Assembly: GCA_002105175.1 (NCBI GenBank) | Contig: MCGE01000046.1 | Coordinates: 1-64,000 of the forward strand | DNA: 64,000 nt | Reading direction: 5' to 3' | Source of the DNA: Absidia repens | Lineage: Eukaryota; Mucoromycota; Mucoromycetes; Mucorales; Cunninghamellaceae | In this document: piece by piece, positions 11,246 to 25,325 of the stretch | Layout: each line of letters begins with the position of its first letter | Position numbering within the stretch: position 1 is the first letter of the stretch | The notes under the pieces: generated by a model | The model's input: the letters and a program-made list of their open reading frames with translations, nothing else | Told to the model about the DNA's origin: nothing | The model's database searches: none | Translations under genes and position numbers: made by a program

Positions 11246-13724
11246 ATGCCTTTTGACACCGTTGAACACACTCATAAACGGCTACGATACGATGGTTCTT
11301 GGGAAGACCCTGAAGATGCTGGTTATCAATTCATTCCTTCTCAACCTCCACAGCCTTCTCATTTTTGGGACAGCCCGAATCTCGACATACACGCACGGTC
11401 TTCCTCCTCTTCTTTACTTGATTGGCAAACGAATACGTTGAATGGTTATCTAGATCCCTATCACAAGAATAATGCTGACTATTCAATACCAATACGCGAA
11501 CGAAAAATATCAATCCCTTCACAATTCTCAACCTCGCCCATCTCTGACCATGATGTCTTGACTTCACCAACGTTTTATACTACGTCGCTCACTACCACCA
11601 GCACCACGTGTTCACAACAACAAGACATTGACGGCACCACCACTAAATCATCATTCTCTTCCGACATTGAATATAGTCGCGTACATGATATTCTCAGCAA
11701 GTGCAGTGTTTCATATACAACGACCGGCATGAACGTGGAAGCCAAGGTGACCAATGCCACTGAACTACGATCTCTGATTGACACATTCAGCAAATTATGC
11801 CCTTCTATGCCTACCACCAATGCCAATGACAATGACTCTACTCCTTTGCAACCAACCATGTCACCTTTATCCACATCCAAGGGCATCGCTCTCTATCGCA
11901 ACAAACTTCACAAATCAAAACCAGTCAACTTTTTCGACAGCGTCTGCAACCTTAGTCATTTACTGCGATCCTCATCCATCAAATCAACAACACTGTCCTT
12001 GCGCCAAATTGGTGATGCATGTATGGAAACTTACTTTGATTGCTGGGTCCGGTACTCCCCAATTATTGACAAGAAGGAATTCATGGCCTGGTATCAAGCA
12101 GCACCAAATCCAATGGAAACTCTGATTGTCAATGCCATTTGCTCTCTGGTCTTCAGTCACACTGTCAATCATCACGCTCAACCTGGATTGGAAAATTTCA
12201 AGCATGACCAGGAATTAGTTTTGCAGCAACAAAATTCATTTTTTGATCGAGCACGGAAATACTTGGAAATGACATTTGATACCCCTGATCGATGGACGGT
12301 GGTCGCCCTTTTGTTTATGAGCTGTACAGCAAAACCTGATCGACGGCATCATTATTCTGGGATGGCTACTTCTGCTCTTTTGGACCTTGAAATCTATCCT
12401 CGGATGGTGGATGATCAAGATGATTCTTTTGAAAAGGAAATGGATACTCGTTTATGGTGGTTTGCTTGGTCTCTTGATTTTTATTTGTAAGCATCAAAAA
12501 CATCTATCTATCATATTTTATTATTATTTCACTTCCCGCCTTTGCTAATCATAAAAATACCCCCGCTTATCTCGACTATTTTTATATAGGTATTCAACCG
12601 GCGTTCCTAGAAATACTCCTCGAACCAATCGCAAGGGTCTGGTGGATATGCCGAGGATATGTGAAGAAGACATCGATGAAGTTGAACATGGGGTGTTGGC
12701 TGACATTCATTGTTTGAAATGGTGGCGATTCCAATCTGATGTGATTGCGGAGGTATACGAACAAGACAATAACATGACTGAAGAACAATTACAACAATAC
12801 GATGACCAGCTCCTTCAAATGTACAACGAATTACCTGATTATTTGCAATCGGACAGTGGGTTTTCCTATGGTTGCGAGGATTTATTGATGGTGTGTGTCC
12901 GCGTCAATGTCGAATTCAACGCCACTCGTATCATCTTGCATATGCCTTTTTTACCGGATTCCACAAATCTTCATCCTACCTCAACGGCCCTGCAATCACT
13001 CAACATTTGTCTCAAAACCGCGCTTGTACAATTACGCACAATTGGCTCATGCAACAAAGACGGTAGGCGGTGTGCGTTTGATCGTGATGAATTGTGGCGT
13101 GCAAGCGAAATCATTTCTCTCAGCATGGATGTCTATCGGAACTGTGACCCGGTAACGAACCGCGAACTCCTATTACAAGGCATCGACATGGATGAATATA
13201 CGCTGGGATTACAGAACGCAATGGCGATCATGCAAGCTTCGTCTGAATTCAAGATCGGGCGCAAGGACTGGGTGCAAGTCACTGATTGGCTCAAAGACGA
13301 AATGGCGCGCCATCGCCAGCAAGATATCCTCGTAGCTCCAGTGGTGCAGATTGGAACCAATCATCAACACTTTTCAACTTCTTCTGGAACAACAAGGGAT
13401 GCCATGGATGGTATGATGACACGGATAAAAATGGAACCCGATACGACATCATGGCTATCCTCTTCTTCTTCTTCTAACGAATCGGCATTCTCCACCATGT
13501 CAATTCCTTCAGTATCATCATCACCACCATCAATCAAAACACCTTCATCATCGTTATCATCATCAGTGGAATTTATTGCCTTTTGCCCGGATGCAAAAAG
13601 GTTAACATCTTCAACGAAAAAACAGCAACCACAACAGCGACAACAGCCAGCCGCGCGGTTCCGGTATTTCAATCCACGCATGATGAACAAATTTTTATTC
13701 ATTGATGATCATCCTCTTTTATAA
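11246..13724 (+). CDS. Fungal-specific transcription factor domain protein, no visible zinc cluster
   Basis: Two exons, 11246-12486 and 12590-13724, give 791 aa. Residues of roughly 240-560 match the middle homology region of fungal Zn2Cys6 regulators. Recognisable parts are DACMETYFDCWVRYSPIIDK, the helical segment ending in MDTRLWWFAWSLDFYLYSTG, and FNATRIILHMPFL. The Pro/Ser-rich N-terminus (about 230 residues) has only scattered single cysteines and no CxxC pair, so the usual DNA-binding cluster is absent. The C-terminal 150 residues are Ser/Thr/Gln-rich. It is probably a nuclear regulator that binds DNA through a partner or acts as a cofactor, but target and ligand are unknown. Upstream there is only a 29-T run and AT-rich DNA. 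Confidence 0.85.
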
Positions 13725-14102
13725 TATTATTAGTGTAGTTATTTTTCCTTTATATTTAATCTCCTTTATCCCCCTTATTCATTTATTCTTTAGCATTAGT
13801 ACCTCTCTTTCTCCTTTTTATGATACCAAACCAATAAAAAAAAGACCATTTACGATATTTAGTAGACCTTTTTGTGCTTTGGGATATTTTAATCGCCGCT
13901 TTTTTTTTGAGACAAAAGGCGCACTTTTTTCCGTCCACCAAGTCTCTTTTTTTTCCTTCTTGTGTAAACCTTTTCTCTATTCTCTTTTTTTTTTTTTTTT
14001 TTTTTTTGCTACCCTCTCTTCTTTCTTCCTCATCTTTATTAACCTCCCTCTCTCTCCCTCCCTATTATTATATTTTTCATCCATATTTACACTTAAGATA
14101 TC
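13725..14102. other. Intergenic, pyrimidine-rich leader of the SPRY gene
   Basis: The plus strand is very pyrimidine-rich, including a T run at about 13987-14007 and CT-rich blocks up to the ATG at 14103. That is typical of a fungal core promoter and 5' leader. No separate gene is supported. Confidence 0.5.
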
Positions 14103-14371
14103 ATGTTGAATGCTTATGCTTGGGTGTTTATCGTGGGTATAATTATATTCTTCAGCATCACCGTTTTTCTTGTGTGTTGTACTCGCTCTGCTATCGAACT
14201 TCCTTCACATGTTGGAGCCGATGCTGAATTCAATGACTGGCCTGTTGAAACAGAAGAACTGGTGGCAGATCTTCCTGAAGATGCTAGGCTTAGCTACGAA
14301 CGTGCAAAAGGTAAGGTACTAGGAAGAGGATTTAGGACCCGTGGAAAATTACAATTTCTTCGTGCGTGCGT

Positions 14372-14413
<42 letters not shown>

Positions 14414-15931
14414 TTGATGGGAGGGGTATTGATGTTCGTTACAAAAAAATAAACACTAGTTTATACAAAGGAAGCTTGAAGGGAACATTCTATGTAGTTA
14501 TATACTCTTATTGAAGACCGGTACTAATCAATATATTTTCTTTTTGTTTGTATATAATATAGTATGGCAAGAACGACATCCTCCTGATAGTATCCCAACC
14601 GATATCACAACACCTCAGCTTATGTCAATCCAAGAAAAAGGCGTATCTGCTTTTGAATTCGAATGGGAACCGGAATCACACTGTTTTGTAGCTGCACGTA
14701 CGGAAATACAGTTTGTCCATGGTGAATGCTGTGTCCAGACCAATCTCCCCTTGCCAAGAAACCAAGAGGTTTATTACTGGGAGGTACGGAGAAGAAACAC
14801 GTGTGATGCCAAAGAGCAAGGTGAAAGGATATATATTTACTGATTGATGTTTTTTTTATAGGCCAAGATGTTTGAAAAACCGGATACAACGACAGTATCA
14901 ATTGGTGTGGCCACTAAGCCTTACCCGAGCTGGCGTCTCCCAGGATGGAATCGGTATGTTACCCCCTCCCTCCAGCTCCCTTGAATTTGTAATCCTTTAT
15001 TAGACTTTTTTGTTTTATTCAACTATTTTATTTTACTTATTATTCACTTAGGTATTCGATTGGGTATTTTTCAGACAATGGTTGCAAATATTTTAGTTCA
15101 CCATTCAATGGCAAACCTTATGGCCTGACGTTCAACCATGGCGATGTGATTGGTGTGGGATATCGACATCGAACTGGCACGGTGTTTTTTACTCGGAATG
15201 GACGGAAACTCGAAGATGCATATACTGGACTACGGTGGAATCTGTTTCCCACTATTGGTGCCAATGGGCCTTGCCAAGTGCACGTGAATTTAGGGCAAAT
15301 GGGATTTGTCTTTGTTGAAGCAAATGTCAAAAAATGGGGTTTGGCGCCTTCTCAGGGAACATTGGCCCCTCCTCCAGCTTATGGGTTAGAAAACGACACA
15401 ATTTTATTGGCAGCCGGCACTTCATCCTCGTCCTCGTCCTCAACTGCTCGACAGCCTCAATCACAACCACAGCAACAACGAGTTTTGCAGCAACGGGAGA
15501 ATCAGGATGCTGTGTTGATTACTTTGGATGAAGAAGTACTCTCACCGACTGACAGGCATCATGATGGTGAAAATCAAGTGATAGATGATCAATCGCCCAA
15601 CAATACCAACAACAACGATAGCACCCTTCCTACTTCGTCAACACTTGGAATTGCGTCAAATCCACCTCCCTACACCTCTCCACCTCCACAACACATACCT
15701 CCTACTGATACTGCTGATACTGCTGATGCTGCTGATGCTGCTGATGCTGCTGATGCTGCTGATGCTGCTGATGCTGCTGATGCTGCTGATGCTGCTGATG
15801 CTGCTAATGCTGCTAATGATGCTGAAGAAGAAGATGGTGGCAACAATGAAGCGGACCATTTAACACTGAATGTACCAAGCACGGCAGTTGGTGATATGCG
15901 ATTACAAATGGAACCATCAAACGATCATTAA
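14103..15931 (+). CDS. SPRY-domain membrane adaptor, Ear1/Ssh4-like
   Basis: Four exons: 14103-14310, 14563-14783, 14862-14953, 15052-15931, giving 466 aa. A single membrane segment lies at about residues 5-27 (WVFIVGIIIFFSITVFLVCC). A SPRY domain follows, with YYWEAKMFEKPDTTTVSIGV, SIGYFSDNGCKYF, GDVIGVGYRHRTGTVFFTRNG and LFPTIGANGPCQVHVNLGQ. The C-terminal half holds two PPxY motifs: PPAY (in TLAPPPAYG) and PPPY (in SNPPPYTSP). In yeast, Ear1 and Ssh4 use this layout to recruit the Rsp5 ubiquitin ligase to cargo at endosomes and vacuole; the same role is inferred here. The tail contains an Ala-Asp-Ala repeat encoded by a hexanucleotide array, and intron 1 holds a (GT)n tract. Confidence 0.9.
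14374..14411. repeat. (GT)n microsatellite in intron 1 of the SPRY gene
   Basis: An uninterrupted GT dinucleotide run of about 19 units lies within the first intron, about 60 bases after the donor. It is probably length-polymorphic. Confidence 0.9.
15715..15816. repeat. In-frame GCTGAT hexanucleotide array
   Basis: Tandem copies of a GCTGAT-type unit (GCT/GAT codons) encode an alternating Ala-Asp repeat of about 30 residues in the tail of the SPRY protein. Because codons alternate GCT and GAT, slippage by whole units keeps the frame. Edges are degenerate (ACT, AAT substitutions). Confidence 0.85.
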
Positions 15932-16241
15932 ACCGTTTCTTCCCGCCCCGCCTCCTCCTTTTTATTGATAGTTATATTTATTTTATTATTCTCAGTACCC
16001 TTATTATTCTTATCATCTTTTACTCATGCTCTTATATATTATTCTTCACTATACATACCCAGCCACCCACCCATCCCCCTTTTTTGCCCCTTCTGGTTTA
16101 TTCAGTCTGTATATACAAATAAAAAAACTGTCGGCCCTTCAATAACCTGCCACGTATTTGAATGAACCATTTTCTTCAAATTTTTTTCCTTTCTACACCA
16201 TTTTTCCTTTTTTTTTTTATTGACATTCCCATCCAAAAAAA

Positions 16242-16864
16242 ATGTCTTCTTCCGCCTCAGGTAGGAATGAAAAATAATGCGATATTCAACATAAACATGA
16301 ATCGACCAAACCTTCTAACCGATGTTTTTTTTTATGACTGACAGAACAGAAAACAAATGAAGAGCCAGTCAAGGTGACCAATGTCTACGATACCACTCAG
16401 TTGAAAAATGCTCTCGATGATGAACTTGCCAAGGTAAGCAGAATTCAAGCCGATGACCATTGCGTGTAACGACATGGAACACCACATTTTATTTATTCTA
16501 CTGTTTCTTTTTTTTTGTTTTTTGGAAACAGTTTATTGAAGCGAATTGCGGATTTAGTCAAAGTCATCAACATACTGACGTGAAGCTGGTGCTAGGTTAT
16601 ATTTCAGTATTTATTGCGGCGGGCTCGTTTTTATATGAACGTGAATATGGATTTGACTATGGAAAATTCGGGACTCTTGGCTGTGTGATTGCATTCTGGT
16701 TTCTGCAGGCAGCGTCCTTCTTGTACACACGCTTTGTCCAGAACAACGAAGCATTTGTGGGCTACTTATACCAAGGTGATGATGTAAGCAACTGGAACGA
16801 AAACCATGGATGAGGAAAAAAAAATGACAGTATGTGTGTAATTTACGCAAGAACTCATCTTTCA

Positions 16865-16899
<35 letters not shown>

Positions 16900-17156
16900 A
16901 TCTATACTTGGTATGGGGGCGGGGCGAATAGCACGTAGGAACACTTAGTGTCACGACCAACATGGATCGATATTCACCCGACTACCATATCAAATACATG
17001 TACTCTGACTTGAAAAAACGCAAGGACCATCGTGCGGAAACAACATCATCTGCAGCTGAATGGTTTACTGAAGATGGCACATTGGTTGAAGCCAAGTTCA
17101 ATGACCAGATCAAGGCGTCTGTGAATTCCGTTACAAAGCATTTACACAAGGATTAG
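16242..17156 (+). CDS. SPC2: Signal peptidase complex subunit 2 (SPC2/SPC25)
   Basis: Four exons: 16242-16260, 16345-16433, 16532-16783, 16932-17156, giving 194 aa. The first exon encodes only six residues plus one base. A short polar N-terminus (EEPVKVTNVYDTTQLKNALD) is followed by two membrane segments, about LVLGYISVFIAAGSFLYERE and LGCVIAFWFLQAASFLYTRF, then a cytosolic C-terminal domain. This is the SPC25 family layout: a non-catalytic subunit of the ER signal peptidase complex with both ends in the cytosol. Intron 3 (16784-16931) contains a 32-base T run. An AATAAA lies about 85 bases after the stop. Confidence 0.93.
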
Positions 17157-17584
17157 TTTAGTTTTGTAGCTAATTGTAATGTAGTCGTAGTAATGCGTTT
17201 TAGTTTTATTCATATATTCTACAAATATTTTATACTCTATTTTGGCAATAAACTAGTGGGAAATTTTTTGCGTTGTATATATGTTGTGTTGTATACGTGC
17301 TATGGTGTATATGTGTTATATATGTTTGCTTACATACCATTGAATGACAGAGTATTTTACCATGAAAGGGAGTACTTTAGCTTGGACCAAATTGCTCCAT
17401 CGTCGCCGCAAAAAACATCAAGAGGAGATAACTGCATATATTAATGGATGACGGCTACTATCAAAAAAATAAAACCACCAAGTTGACGAATATGCATGGT
17501 ACTGATTGTTGTAAAAAATAAAAGCAAAAAAAGGAGCGGTTTCCTTTTTTGTCACGTCCAAAAATCGCAAACATAGATTCGCCT
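17157..17584. other. Intergenic between SPC2 and repeat copy A
   Basis: AT-rich sequence with a polyadenylation signal (about 17246) and several ATAT stretches. Small open frames on both strands look random. Confidence 0.5.
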
Positions 17585-18410
17585 CAAATATTTTAAATCG
17601 CGCCCGCGTGATATTTTTATTTACTCCCAATTTTTTTTTTCGCTGTTCTTCTTTTCTTTTCTTTTCACCAATTAACTTCTATGAGGTTATAGTAATCTTA
17701 GGTTAGCGTTAGGACTAGTTTAGATGGGGTTTCAGCTCAGGGATTACAAGAAGCATGGGAAAACCCTTTCATTTTGGATTCAGGATTTGGGTCCACCATT
17801 TGTTGACTTTGGGTGCCTTCATTAGCTTAGTTTAGTGTTAGTTTGTCCATAGTTTTTATCTACATCGGAATAAACTATGTCTCTTTTTACATTCTTTAAT
17901 AAGATATGTCTCATTAGACTCTCTCAAGAGATCTTCCAATCGCTTTGTTACTACCCTCCCCCTTTTTTTGATTAGTATTGACCGCTGAGATGTTTTAATA
18001 AAAGATAGTGTTCATATGTTTCCTGCTTCTTGTGCATTATAGCAGATTCAATTTTACATTTGTACCATTAGGTTAGTGTTGACCACTTTACACATCTCAT
18101 ATTAGTCCCCCTTCATGGTTCTTCAATAGATCCTTCGACTGATTCCCTTGTTACAATGAACCCCTCATCATAGTTTCAGTTTATACCAAAGTTCTTTAAT
18201 ATAATATTGTTTTTTATTAACCATAGTCTGACCCTCTCATAGTAAATAATGTCACTACTGTATATATTTTGTGAAAATCCAACCAAACATTTGCTTTTTA
18301 GTTTACCCACTACGATTACTTTCTCCCACCCCCAAGTCTCCCGCGACGTGCCTCAGGAACTAGCTGATAATCTTAGATCACTTATTATAAAAGATAGCTA
18401 TATTCCTGCT
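17585..18410 (+). repeat. Dispersed repeat, copy A (near full length)
   Basis: The left end has TTTAAATCGCGCCCGCGTG, a degenerate form of the family end motif. A pyrimidine tract leads to the conserved body at 17726-17850, with the GGGTTTC/AAAACCC inverted repeat and the block around TTAGCTTAGTTTAGTGTTAG. AATAAA occurs at about 17870, with further TTCAAT/AATAAA-like modules, and the conserved tail TCTTAGATCACTT ... AAAGATAG lies at about 18380-18405. The end-to-tail distance is close to 800 bases, as in copy D. No reading frame is conserved. A degenerate second tail-like block occurs at about 18500-18580. Confidence 0.75.
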
Positions 18411-18939
18411 TAATAAATCAAAGAAATAAATTTAAATTATGCTGTACGTGTAGATTTCTTTATAGATAAAGATTTAAAATACTCTCTAGCCTATATATGG
18501 CTACTTGTCCTACTCTATGAATCTAACAACCGGTTGACAGTTTTAGGCCACTTGATATGAAATGTAGCTGTGTCCCCGCTTTACAATTCATATCACTTAA
18601 CAAAAGTTTTACCACCGTCACCTTCTTCTCTAGGTTGAACATAGTGTATATATACAGCTCGTTATTTTTTATTTTATTTTTGTACATGCGATATGCTCAG
18701 CTTTTTTTTTTTTTTTTTTGTGCATATCTACACGAGATGACATGAAGGATACTATTGGGGGAATCTGAAGAATGATTTACACTCCACAAAAAGGATGATT
18801 GTAAAATTAGATCTAATATAATGTTCAAGGCAGACAAGGCATGAGATAGACTATAATAGGATCTATTATTGAATCCAACAATCGTCATCACCAATATAAG
18901 AAGGCGATGATAGAAAGAGATTCATTACACAAGATATGG

Positions 18940-19262
18940 GAGAGAATAACGGAGCATTTTTCATTAAAGCAATTAAAAAATAGACATATTTTATTCAGCT
19001 TCGAGATACAAGCTATGGACAAGCCAATATGAAACTAAGCTAATGAAGGCTCTAAAAAGCCAACTAATGGTACCTTCAGATTCTAGAATCAAACTAAAAG
19101 AGTTTCCCCATGCATCTTGTATTCCCTGATCTGAAGGCCAATCTACACTATTCCTGACACTAAACTAAGATCACCATAACCTTATAGAAGGTAAAATGGC
19201 AAGAAAAAGAGAAGTAAGGAAAAAGAAAAGATAAGTATAAAATACACGTGTGCGGGATTTGA
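18940..19262 (-). repeat. Dispersed repeat, copy B (inverted relative to A)
   Basis: On the minus strand this copy begins with TTCAAATCCCGCACACGTG (about 19239-19260), then a pyrimidine tract, the body at about 19070-19170 and a TTTTATTCAGC-type polyadenylation block near 18990. It is related to copies A, C, D, E and G, but its inverted repeat is worn. It faces copy A, so the two form an inverted pair around about 0.5 kb of unrelated sequence. Confidence 0.7.
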
Positions 19263-19665
19263 ATCATTTTCTGTCACCTTTTGCTGATATGCGGTTCTGA
19301 GTTTTTTCCGATAACCATTTCCATTTCGATGAAAAGTCAGGTTCAGAACGTCGTTGTCTTGCCAGATATACAGTACCTACACATATCAGAATAATGGTAT
19401 TACCCACAATTTTCCGTTGATATCACTACTGTGGATTTCTACTGTGTCAATAAAATCATAAAAAGGGGAGGTTTGTTTTTTCATGGTTTAAATATGTTTT
19501 ATTGAGTCGCAATTGTAAAAAACAAAAAGGAAACAGAAAAAATGGGAGATAAAATATAATACATATGCATTGAAACCTAAGGGCAAAATATAAAGGTAAC
19601 AACCCCCATAAAAAAAAGTGTAAAAAGGGAAAAAAGATAAGAAGGAAGAAAAGGAAGGAGGGATA
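19263..19665. other. Intergenic with an orphan exon-like frame
   Basis: The 3' flank of the RING-CH gene has a minus-strand AATAAA near 19500. Between about 19272 and 19378 the minus strand has a base composition unlike its surroundings. After an AG, it reads an open stretch of about 37 codons ending at a stop next to the end of repeat B. No partner exon was found, so it is not called as a gene. Confidence 0.35.
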
Positions 19666-20982
19666 CTAATCTACATCCAATATTTTTTCCTTGATATGAC
19701 CGGCCACCCTATCCACCAAAGACTCCATCAGCCGGAATACCCCAGTGACAGCTCCCAGAACACCGAAAAGGATGGCAAGTAAGGACATCAGCACCACAAA
19801 GATCAAAAATCCCCCTGCGGCCGCATCGCCGCTACAAGCTGCAAAATCCGCCAAGTAGCAGCTATACCACGGGCAAGTCGACTGATCGCAGCAAAGACAG
19901 CCACAGCCTCCACCAGCGCCGCCATGAGAGGTTTGAAGAGCCCCTGCTCCAATGGAAGGGTTTACCAAATAGGCCAACTGATCTGGATGAGTCACACACA
20001 AAAAGACAAGGTAAGCCATACCCAACAAGGAGACCACAACAAGACCAGCAAATAAATAAAATCGATCCATCCACAGCCACGTTGGCCCATGTAATTCCAT
20101 CCACGTTTCGTTATCAGGTTGAGGCCAATGATCCAAGACGTACACATCGATCGCTTTGACCAGGTAAGCACACATCAAAATAAACAAAATCACCAAAAAG
20201 GCAGTCATGAGTCGCAAGAAATGGACATTGGTGAGGCAGGCTGCATAACGAGGTCGGTAAATGTTGTATTCATAGCCACACAGATCGCACGCTACATACG
20301 ACGAGGCACGTGGCGAAAGCGTACGCCAACTGTTCAGACAGGACACATGCACATACATCATTGTACCTTTGCACCGGCAGGGACGTATCAAAGGATTGCT
20401 TTGTTGTATCCATTTCTTTGGATTGCCTCCATGACGTGGCGAGTGAGTAGCTACTGGTTGGTGCTGCTGCTGAAGGGTATCAGGTTGTTGGTCGTCCTGG
20501 GGTGAGCTGTTGCTTTGGTATCTGGTCATCATTTGGGTATATCCGTTTTCAGGTGGTTCTTGCTGGGTAATCATCGTAGTGCTGGGCATCATGGGATCGT
20601 TGATTAAGGATTCTTCATCGTACGAATGTATGTTGTTACTGTAACATGAATCAATACCATCCTCTTCCTCCACTTCTTCACCTTCGCCACAGATACGGCA
20701 GTATTTTTGATCATCACTTGTTGTTGTCGTTGTTGTAGTTACTGGTTCTGTTGCTTTTGTGTTCGTATCGAGGGAAGGCAGTGAATGAGTTGTTGGTGAG
20801 CTTGACGTGCCATGTTGAATATTATAGTCAGATGTGATTCCAAGTGGTGGTGGAGTATTAGGAATGATAACGCTGTGAGTGGTTGCACGGTGGTCATTAT
20901 CAAGAAGTTGTTGAGTTTGAGGGTTATCAACTAATAAGGGTGTTGTGCTTTCATCGTCATTGTGAATAGGTTTTGTTCCCAT
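19666..20982 (-). CDS. RING-CH (MARCH-type) membrane E3 ubiquitin ligase
   Basis: One exon, 438 aa, starting at the ATG of MGTKPIHNDD; an in-frame extension upstream has no ATG. The C4HC3 RING-variant ligands are C95 and C98 (YCRICGE), C202 and C204 (RPCRCKG), H212 and C215 (VHVSCLNSW), C232 and C235 (ACDLCGY). The CxxC pair and the CxC pair are separated by about 103 residues of Gln/Ser-rich sequence, far more than the usual few tens. Three hydrophobic segments follow, at about residues 256-280, 305-330 and 385-410, with a cysteine-rich loop between the last two. By family it should ubiquitylate membrane proteins in the ER, endosome or vacuole system. It is transcribed divergently from glutathione reductase. 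Confidence 0.88.
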   Translation of the reverse strand: MGTKPIHNDDESTTPLLVDNPQTQQLLDNDHRATTHSVIIPNTPPPLGITSDYNIQHGTSSSPTTHSLPSLDTNTKATEPVTTTTTTTSDDQKYCRICGEGEEVEEEDGIDSCYSNNIHSYDEESLINDPMMPSTTMITQQEPPENGYTQMMTRYQSNSSPQDDQQPDTLQQQHQPVATHSPRHGGNPKKWIQQSNPLIRPCRCKGTMMYVHVSCLNSWRTLSPRASSYVACDLCGYEYNIYRPRYAACLTNVHFLRLMTAFLVILFILMCAYLVKAIDVYVLDHWPQPDNETWMELHGPTWLWMDRFYLFAGLVVVSLLGMAYLVFLCVTHPDQLAYLVNPSIGAGALQTSHGGAGGGCGCLCCDQSTCPWYSCYLADFAACSGDAAAGGFLIFVVLMSLLAILFGVLGAVTGVFRLMESLVDRVAGHIKEKILDVD

Positions 20983-23381
<2,399 letters not shown>

Positions 23382-24095
23382 TTGGTGCTACCCGGTCGTC
23401 CAAGACATAGTTTATATATTTTAGTTTGTAGTAGTATTTTGTTATTCTTATCTTTTCAATAAATTTACAAAACTTCTAGTTTTTGCGTTATATATGTGAA
23501 TAGAACATAGTATACAGTGGGATGGGTGACTATATGGTGTGTTACGGTACTGTGTAGTATTAAAATAAAGGTGCGTGTGATATAATTGTGTTTGTATCAA
23601 CTTTGATATCATACATGGTTATGTACTACGCTGTCGTGTTTTATCCCCATGGCCACAGCCTACATTGGTCAGCATGCGGTCATCGAAGGGGAACGGTTGC
23701 AAATACAATCGCTTTGAATGATTTGAAAAGATCTTTATTGCATTTTGTATTTATAGAAATTATCATGATACCCATTTCCACTGTTTTATTTTTTGAATAA
23801 AAGCCATTTTATTTTTATGATATTTTACTCTCTCCTATGATATGTTTGTCTTTCATTGTCATTGTTGCTTCTTGTTTTTTTTCGTCTACATATGATCTCT
23901 ATGCACAGTAGGTCCTCGCATTAAGGACATTCTGACTAAAAATAAGAATAAGAATCCATAAAACATTGAATGTTAGGTGTAAGTTATTCTTATCGAGTTA
24001 AGAATATTGAGCAAGACTCGGGCACTCTCTTTACACTCGCAAATACGGAAAAATAAAGGATTGTACGGGGCTTAATCATTGCAGCACTTGCAAAG

Positions 24096-24129
<34 letters not shown>

Positions 24130-24639
24130 ATTGGGTGTCAGAGGGGTAGTTGTTGTTAAAGCGTCAGTTTTGACGGGATGGGATTAGACATTCATCATAT
24201 TTTAGACTTTAAAGGACGACACCTCGACAGCGTGGGGGTGGGAGGTGGGCGAGAAATTTAATAAGGGGATTGATAGCTACGCTATTTGACAGTTTGGTGG
24301 TATTTCCTCTAAGCTTCAGTAATTTTGGTTTTTACAGGACGTTTTCATTTATTTTATTATAATTATTGTGTTGTACGGATTAAAAACAATGAACTGATGT
24401 ATACAATATGTCTAGTCAAGCGAAGGTTATAGTATATTATATGAAATATTACACCGGTGGCACGGTCTAGGTTCATTAATATTAATGGGTAAAGCAATAA
24501 TATACGTACATTGCATATTAAATGATCCATGATTGCCAACCAGTTGTTCTGGCTTTGAAGGCGAGGGGTATGCAACAGCGGACAAGATGGGTGAACAGGA
24601 AAGGAGGTACTCGATAAGCCACTCACAAAGGATAAATAA
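23382..24639. other. Intergenic, AT-rich, with poly(A) run
   Basis: It holds GLR1 3' sequence, a 28-base A run at 24099-24126 and several short shadow frames. Parts near 24250-24300 may be worn repeat tail. No gene is supported. Confidence 0.45.
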
Positions 24640-25325
24640 TAACGGTATTTCTCACGGTCATATGGGCTATATAGTGGTTAACTAATAAAAAGGAACATTT
24701 TATTGAAGTATACTGATAGGTAGTAAACTGAAGACGCGCGGTTCATGATCAAAACGGATCTAATGGAAGAATCTAATGGTGACAGTATATGGGCTGACTA
24801 ACAGGGGACTAATGAGATTTCAAAGGAAAGGTCAGCTCTAATCTAAGGGCACTGCTGCAAAACGGTATCTAATATGGTGAACAAAGCGCAATAAAGACCG
24901 GAAGGATAATAATTATTCAGGCACAGCAACGGTCTATGCTAATTAAAAAGGGTCATGGTAGTAAAAGATGAATTTGTACAAGACATGAGAAAGACTTATG
25001 AGACATAATTCATTGAAACAAGTAAAAAGAGACAAATTTTATTCAGATATAGAGGCAAGCTAACACTAAACTAAGCTAATGAAGGTTCCAGCAAGCAAAC
25101 TAATGGTACCTTCAGATCCTAGATCCAAAAATGAAAGGGTTTCCCCATGCACCTTGTAATCCCTGAGCTGGAAACCCTTCTAAACTAGTCCTGGCACTAA
25201 TCTAGGTCTAAAATAACCCCATGCAAGTTGAATGGTGTAGAAAAAACAATGGGAAGGAAAAGAAAGAGGGAAAAAAGAAAGAGGCGGGGAAACAAATAAA
25301 ACTTCACGTGGGCGGGGTGTGAAAT
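24640..25325 (-). repeat. Dispersed repeat, copy C
   Basis: On the minus strand: TTCACACCCCGCCCACGTG end (about 25305-25323), pyrimidine tract, then the body with the inverted repeat GGAAACCCTT/AAGGGTTTCC at about 25135-25172. The GAATAAAATTTGTC block is at about 25035, with further TTCAATAAA modules near 24695. The far boundary is uncertain because the conserved tail seen in copies A and D is not clear here. Confidence 0.75.
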
